Shown: one piece after another, positions 5,973-8,538 of the stretch
How the letters are laid out: each line of letters opens with the position of its first letter
How positions within the stretch are numbered: position 1 is the first letter of the stretch
Source: Candidatus Brevefilum sp.
Lineage (GTDB): Bacteria; Chloroflexota; Anaerolineae; Anaerolineales; Anaerolineaceae
Length of the DNA stretch: 8,538 bases
NCBI GenBank assembly: GCA_007119455.1
Contig: SKPR01000247.1
Location: 1 to 8,538 of the forward strand
Direction of reading: 5' to 3'
Notes under the pieces: model-generated
Seen by the model: only the letters and a program-made list of their open reading frames with translations
Told to the model about the DNA's origin: nothing
Databases searched by the model: none
Made by a program: the position numbers and the translations under genes

Positions 5973-7835
5973 TTACTCGAGTTGAACTTTAATCGATTGG
6001 GCCATTTCAAGCGTAATACCTTTTATTTCGGCGATTTTTTCCGGTTGTGCCTTTTTTATACCATCAATTGAGCCGAATGTCTGCAATAAAGCCTTACGAC
6101 GAGCCGGACCGATGCCTGGGATCACGTCCAGGCGTGATGCCAGGCCCTGTTTACTGCGCCGCTTCCGGTGGGCGGTGATGGCGAAGCGATGTGCTTCATC
6201 GCGAATACGCTGAACAAGGTAAAGTCCTTGAGAATGCCGCTCAAGGTAAATGGATTCGCGCTGACCGGTCACAAATAACTCCTCTTCACCTTTAGCCAGG
6301 CCGGCCACCGGCACCCGTCCTGACAGGTTGTAAGCCTCCAGAACTTTGACCGCACGGCTGAGCTGTCCCTTGCCACCATCAACCAGGAGCAGGTCAGGAA
6401 GAACAGAGAAGGCTAAATCGGGTTTTTTACCGACCTTCTCACCCTCATCATGGTAGGCTTTCCAGCGTCTGAATCTGCGGTAAAGCACCTCTTCCATGCT
6501 GGCGAAATCGTCCTGACCAAGAACCGACTTGATGTTAAAGCGGCGATAGAGTTTCTTGTTCGGCGTGCCCTGTTCAAAGACGACCATGCTTCCCACACTG
6601 GCCACACCCTGGGTGGTGGAGATATCGTAACATTCGATCCGGTTGGGGGGTTCGGGTAAATCCAGGGCTTCTTGCAGTTCACTCAACGCACCTGTCTGCC
6701 GGTTTTTATCGGAATCCCAGCGTGTTTTGAGTGACTGAAGGGTTTCAACCGCGTTTTCAGCGGCCATATCAACCAATTCTTTATTCAGGTCTTGATGGGG
6801 GACGGTGATTTCGACTTTATCGCCCGTCTTCCGAGAGTTAAGCCATTGGTTGATGATCTTGGTTTCAGCCAGCTCATTGGGTAATAAAACTTTTTGTGGC
6901 ACAAAGGCAGCCTGGGCATAAAATTGTTTGACGAATTCACTCAACACTTCTTCGTCGTTCTCTTCTTCGGTGCCTTCCAGCACGAAATATTCCCGACCGA
7001 TCAATTTTCCGCTGCGGATGAAAAACACCTGGACACAGGCCTCACCGTCGGCGCGCGCCATAGCGATCACATCAGAATCCGTCTGATCGCTGCTGACCAC
7101 CTTTTGGCGTTCGACGACCTTATCAATCGCCAGGAGTTGATCCCGAATGGTGGCCGCTTTTTCATATTGCAGGTCTTCAGCTGCTTTTTCCATTTCATGA
7201 TTCAAACGTTTCACGACCGGTTCAGTACGACCTTCGAGAAACTGACAGAGGTCATCGAGAATCTGACGGTAATCAGCCTGGTTGATAGCCCCAATGCAGG
7301 GAGCTGTGCACAGCTTGATGTCAAAATACAGACAGGCCCGGCTGTCTTCCCCGGTGATATCCCGGTTGCAGGTCAGGTAGGGAAAGATCTTGCGAAGGAG
7401 ATCAAGTGTCTGATGCACGGCCCACACACTGGTGTAAGGGCCAAAATAACGCGCCCCGTCGGACTTCATTTGGCGGGTGACGGTCACCTTTGGGAATGGG
7501 TCCTGCCAATGGACTTTGATGTACGGGTAGCGTTTATCATCCTTTAGGCGGACGTTATAGCGTGGCTTATGCCGTTTGATCAGGTTCATCTCGAGGATCA
7601 GAGCTTCCAGTTCGGAGCCCACCACGATCCACTCAATATCGGCGATATCCCGCACCAGCTTATGGGTTTTGGGGTCTTCCAGGGCTGTGGAATGGAAGTA
7701 GGACCGCACCCGGTTGCGCAAATTGATCGCTTTGCCAACATAGAGAATGCGGTCTTTGTCGTCCTTCATCAAATAGCAGCCCGGTTTATCAGGCAGGGTG
7801 TCCAGGATGCCCTGGATGTGATCGTTCCACTCCAT
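5973..7835 (-). CDS. uvrC: UvrABC excinuclease subunit C
   Basis: UvrC makes the 3' and 5' cuts in nucleotide excision repair after UvrB loads at a lesion. Domains over 620 residues: N-terminal GIY-YIG nuclease (about 15-95; GIY as GCY at 19-21, YIG as YVG at 32-34, Arg40/Arg42 in NLRNRVRSYF, Glu76 and Glu78 in SELEALILEMN); a four-Cys cluster Cys156, Cys168, Cys176 and Cys180 with spacing 12/8/4, as in E. coli UvrC where an iron-sulfur cluster is reported; UVR domain for UvrB contact (about 208-243, YEKAATIRDQL); RNase H-like nuclease with Asp404 (ECYDIS), Asp486 (LLVDGGKGQL) and His549 (RDEAHRFAI); and C-terminal helix-hairpin-helix pair (about 568-617, VIPGIGPARRKALL). Length is normal and all key residues are present. 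The ATG lacks a clear Shine-Dalgarno sequence. It is the first gene of the apparent five-gene minus-strand operon. Confidence 0.97.
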   Translation of the reverse strand: MEWNDHIQGILDTLPDKPGCYLMKDDKDRILYVGKAINLRNRVRSYFHSTALEDPKTHKLVRDIADIEWIVVGSELEALILEMNLIKRHKPRYNVRLKDDKRYPYIKVHWQDPFPKVTVTRQMKSDGARYFGPYTSVWAVHQTLDLLRKIFPYLTCNRDITGEDSRACLYFDIKLCTAPCIGAINQADYRQILDDLCQFLEGRTEPVVKRLNHEMEKAAEDLQYEKAATIRDQLLAIDKVVERQKVVSSDQTDSDVIAMARADGEACVQVFFIRSGKLIGREYFVLEGTEEENDEEVLSEFVKQFYAQAAFVPQKVLLPNELAETKIINQWLNSRKTGDKVEITVPHQDLNKELVDMAAENAVETLQSLKTRWDSDKNRQTGALSELQEALDLPEPPNRIECYDISTTQGVASVGSMVVFEQGTPNKKLYRRFNIKSVLGQDDFASMEEVLYRRFRRWKAYHDEGEKVGKKPDLAFSVLPDLLLVDGGKGQLSRAVKVLEAYNLSGRVPVAGLAKGEEELFVTGQRESIYLERHSQGLYLVQRIRDEAHRFAITAHRKRRSKQGLASRLDVIPGIGPARRKALLQTFGSIDGIKKAQPEKIAEIKGITLEMAQSIKVQLE

Positions 7836-7891
7836 AATAGGTAAGAGACAGACTAGTAACTCATTTAATGCAGATGATTCTTCAATAGCTT

Positions 7892-7940
7892 ACCCCTATA
7901 TATGGGGGATATTAGTATAGCAACCCTTCTATCTAGGGGT
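7892..7940. promoter_or_regulatory. Inverted repeats around the uvrC promoter, possible operator
   Basis: ACCCCTA (7892-7898) and TAGGGGT (7934-7940) are perfect inverted copies that enclose the -10 box. Each is also half of a local palindrome: ACCCC-N7-GGGGG (7892-7908), at the expected transcription start, and ACCC-N10-GGGT (7923-7940), over the spacer and -35 edge. The two sites begin 31 nt apart, about three helical turns, a layout that suits a dimeric regulator binding both. The RNA start could also fold CCCC with GGGG. No regulator is identified; the regulatory role is inference. Confidence 0.45.
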
Positions 7941-7943
7941 CAA
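7914..7943 (-). promoter_or_regulatory. Promoter for the uvrC operon
   Basis: On the minus strand TTGACC (7943-7938) and TATACT (7919-7914) are 18 nt apart, and TGC precedes the -10 box, giving an extended -10 (TGCTATACT). The expected start is near 7907, leaving a leader of about 72 nt before the uvrC ATG. No competing promoter of this quality is seen closer to uvrC. Confidence 0.7.
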
Positions 7944-8051
7944 AAGATGTGTCATTTTATTTTGTTATGTGCACATTTTAGTAAATATTGTATGATTTTT
8001 AAGTTCATTACATTATCACTTATACTCACATTTGAACAAAATATTACCCGA

Positions 8052-8068
8052 TCTCCTCGATGAGGAGA
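8052..8068. repeat. 7-bp hairpin in the AT-rich gap
   Basis: TCTCCTC and GAGGAGA are exact reverse complements around a GAT loop, inside a wider GATC...GATC frame (8050-8073). No T run follows on either strand, so it is not a standard terminator. It might be the end of an upstream transcript or part of a leader. Confidence 0.4.
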
Positions 8069-8081
8069 AGATCAGTATGAA

Positions 8082-8279
8082 TTATAAGACATATCGCAAC
8101 GAAGATAAATAATGAACCTTAATCCAGATTGTATAAGTCAAAATAGTCATACCACCAATTGATCCAGTTATTAAAAAAAATGAGAAAACCAATAAAAAAT
8201 TGTTGATTACCAGAAATTCAAAATAGAAACTGATTGTTGTAATTGTTGATTTCTTTAACTTATTGTTCAAGCAAAACAT
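8082..8279 (-). CDS. Doubtful small hydrophobic protein
   Basis: A 65-codon minus-strand frame with ATG at 8279 encodes a very hydrophobic peptide: a short basic head (NNKLKKS) and one or two possible membrane helices (about 18-37 and 40-54, the second containing GSIGGMTILTY). Against it: no Shine-Dalgarno sequence is visible before the ATG, the region is AT-rich, which by itself yields Phe, Leu, Ile and Tyr codons, and no family is recognised. It may be a real small membrane protein, a relic of a larger one, or chance. Confidence 0.2.
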   Translation of the reverse strand: MFCLNNKLKKSTITTISFYFEFLVINNFLLVFSFFLITGSIGGMTILTYTIWIKVHYLSSLRYVL

Positions 8280-8425
8280 CGACCCGTCTGCCAGAATAAT
8301 CTAAGCTTGAAGATACAATCCTGTTCCATTATTGTTTGTCTAAATCGATCCAGGGCTATCTTTGTTTAGCATTGGTCCATCTCCTGAAAATAGATCCGGT
8401 TACCAATAATGTTGTGGTGCAAAAA

Positions 8426-8446
8426 ACCTGGTTTCTGAACCCAGGT
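8426..8446. repeat. Inverted repeat ACCTGG...CCAGGT
   Basis: ACCTGG (8426-8431) and CCAGGT (8441-8446) pair around a 9-nt loop in which GTT and AAC can also pair. It follows six A and starts the GC-rich patch at the window end. It resembles a REP-type intergenic hairpin, but only one copy is visible, so repeat status is inferred. Confidence 0.4.
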
Positions 8447-8538
8447 GAGGATTCGGCGCACGGCTGCCCCAATGCGCCCGGCGGCGATGTTGGCTGTGTA
8501 GATTGTGGCCTTGGATGTGCAGGGTAAATCGGGCATAT

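Larger units (their letters stand above)
7944..8538. other. Long non-coding stretch upstream of uvrC
   Basis: No confident gene is seen here. From about 7945 to 8340 the sequence is clearly AT-rich compared with the flanking genes and holds a 10-bp palindrome ATGTGCACAT (7967-7976), the hairpin at 8052-8068 and one doubtful minus-strand frame. From about 8440 to the window end the base composition turns GC-rich abruptly, with short frames open on both strands but no ribosome site or recognised motif. The change suggests a junction, decayed sequence or the edge of a repeat rather than a gene. Confidence 0.5.

Noticed and set aside
6894..7547. Long 217-codon frame antisense to uvrC
   Set aside because: Lies wholly within uvrC, whose full domain set is intact; the antisense peptide shows no motif and is a codon-bias shadow.
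8052..8068. Hairpin as an intrinsic terminator of an upstream gene
   Set aside because: No run of T follows the stem on either strand.
8336..8527. Plus-strand frame of 63 codons from a TTG, with a Cys/Gly-rich tail (GCVDCGLGCAG)
   Set aside because: TTG start without a ribosome site, no recognised family, and the Cys-rich end coincides with the GC-rich patch; it reads as translated repeat sequence.
8366..8536. Minus-strand frame of 56 codons from an ATG at 8536, with QKPGFLHH near its middle
   Set aside because: It overlaps the plus-strand frame and the inverted repeat 8426-8446, its upstream context is outside the window, and its sequence looks like translated intergenic repeat rather than a protein family.

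Overview
The window is a compact bacterial housekeeping segment, most likely from the phylum Chloroflexota (Anaerolineae-like). This is inferred from the overall look of the primary sigma factor, the MetRS variant with KLSGS in place of KMSKS, and a stand-alone SagB-type oxidoreductase. It is an impression from protein sequence, not a database result. No phage, transposase or CRISPR signal is visible.

Layout. The plus strand carries the 3' end of a yceD/DUF177 gene (1-174), the primary sigma factor rpoD/sigA (237-1409), a short gap holding a strong promoter, a foldable RNA and an intrinsic terminator (1392-1548), and metG (1587-3383). A convergent gap with two inverted repeats follows (3384-3571). 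The minus strand then carries one tight gene string, in transcription order: uvrC (7835-5973), a 37-residue one-helix membrane protein (5963-5850), a class I SAM-dependent methyltransferase (5837-5043), a SagB/ThcOx-type nitroreductase (5012-4272) and an MTA/SAH-nucleosidase-like protein (4267-3572). Gaps are 9, 12, 30 and 4 nt, so this looks like a single operon read from a promoter at about 7943-7914. The remaining ~700 nt upstream of uvrC are mostly AT-rich and hold no convincing gene, ending in a more GC-rich patch with an inverted repeat.

How the genes fit together. The plus-strand genes serve core transcription (RpoD) and translation (MetRS). In the minus-strand operon, UvrC serves nucleotide excision repair. 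The downstream trio suggests a small SAM-dependent modification module: the methyltransferase would release S-adenosylhomocysteine, the nucleosidase family can cleave it, and the flavin oxidoreductase may act on the same unknown substrate. This functional link is inference.

Most worth a second look are the possible pseudoknotted RNA between rpoD and metG, the small membrane protein after uvrC, the methyltransferase-SagB-nucleosidase cassette, and the inverted repeats that flank the uvrC promoter.
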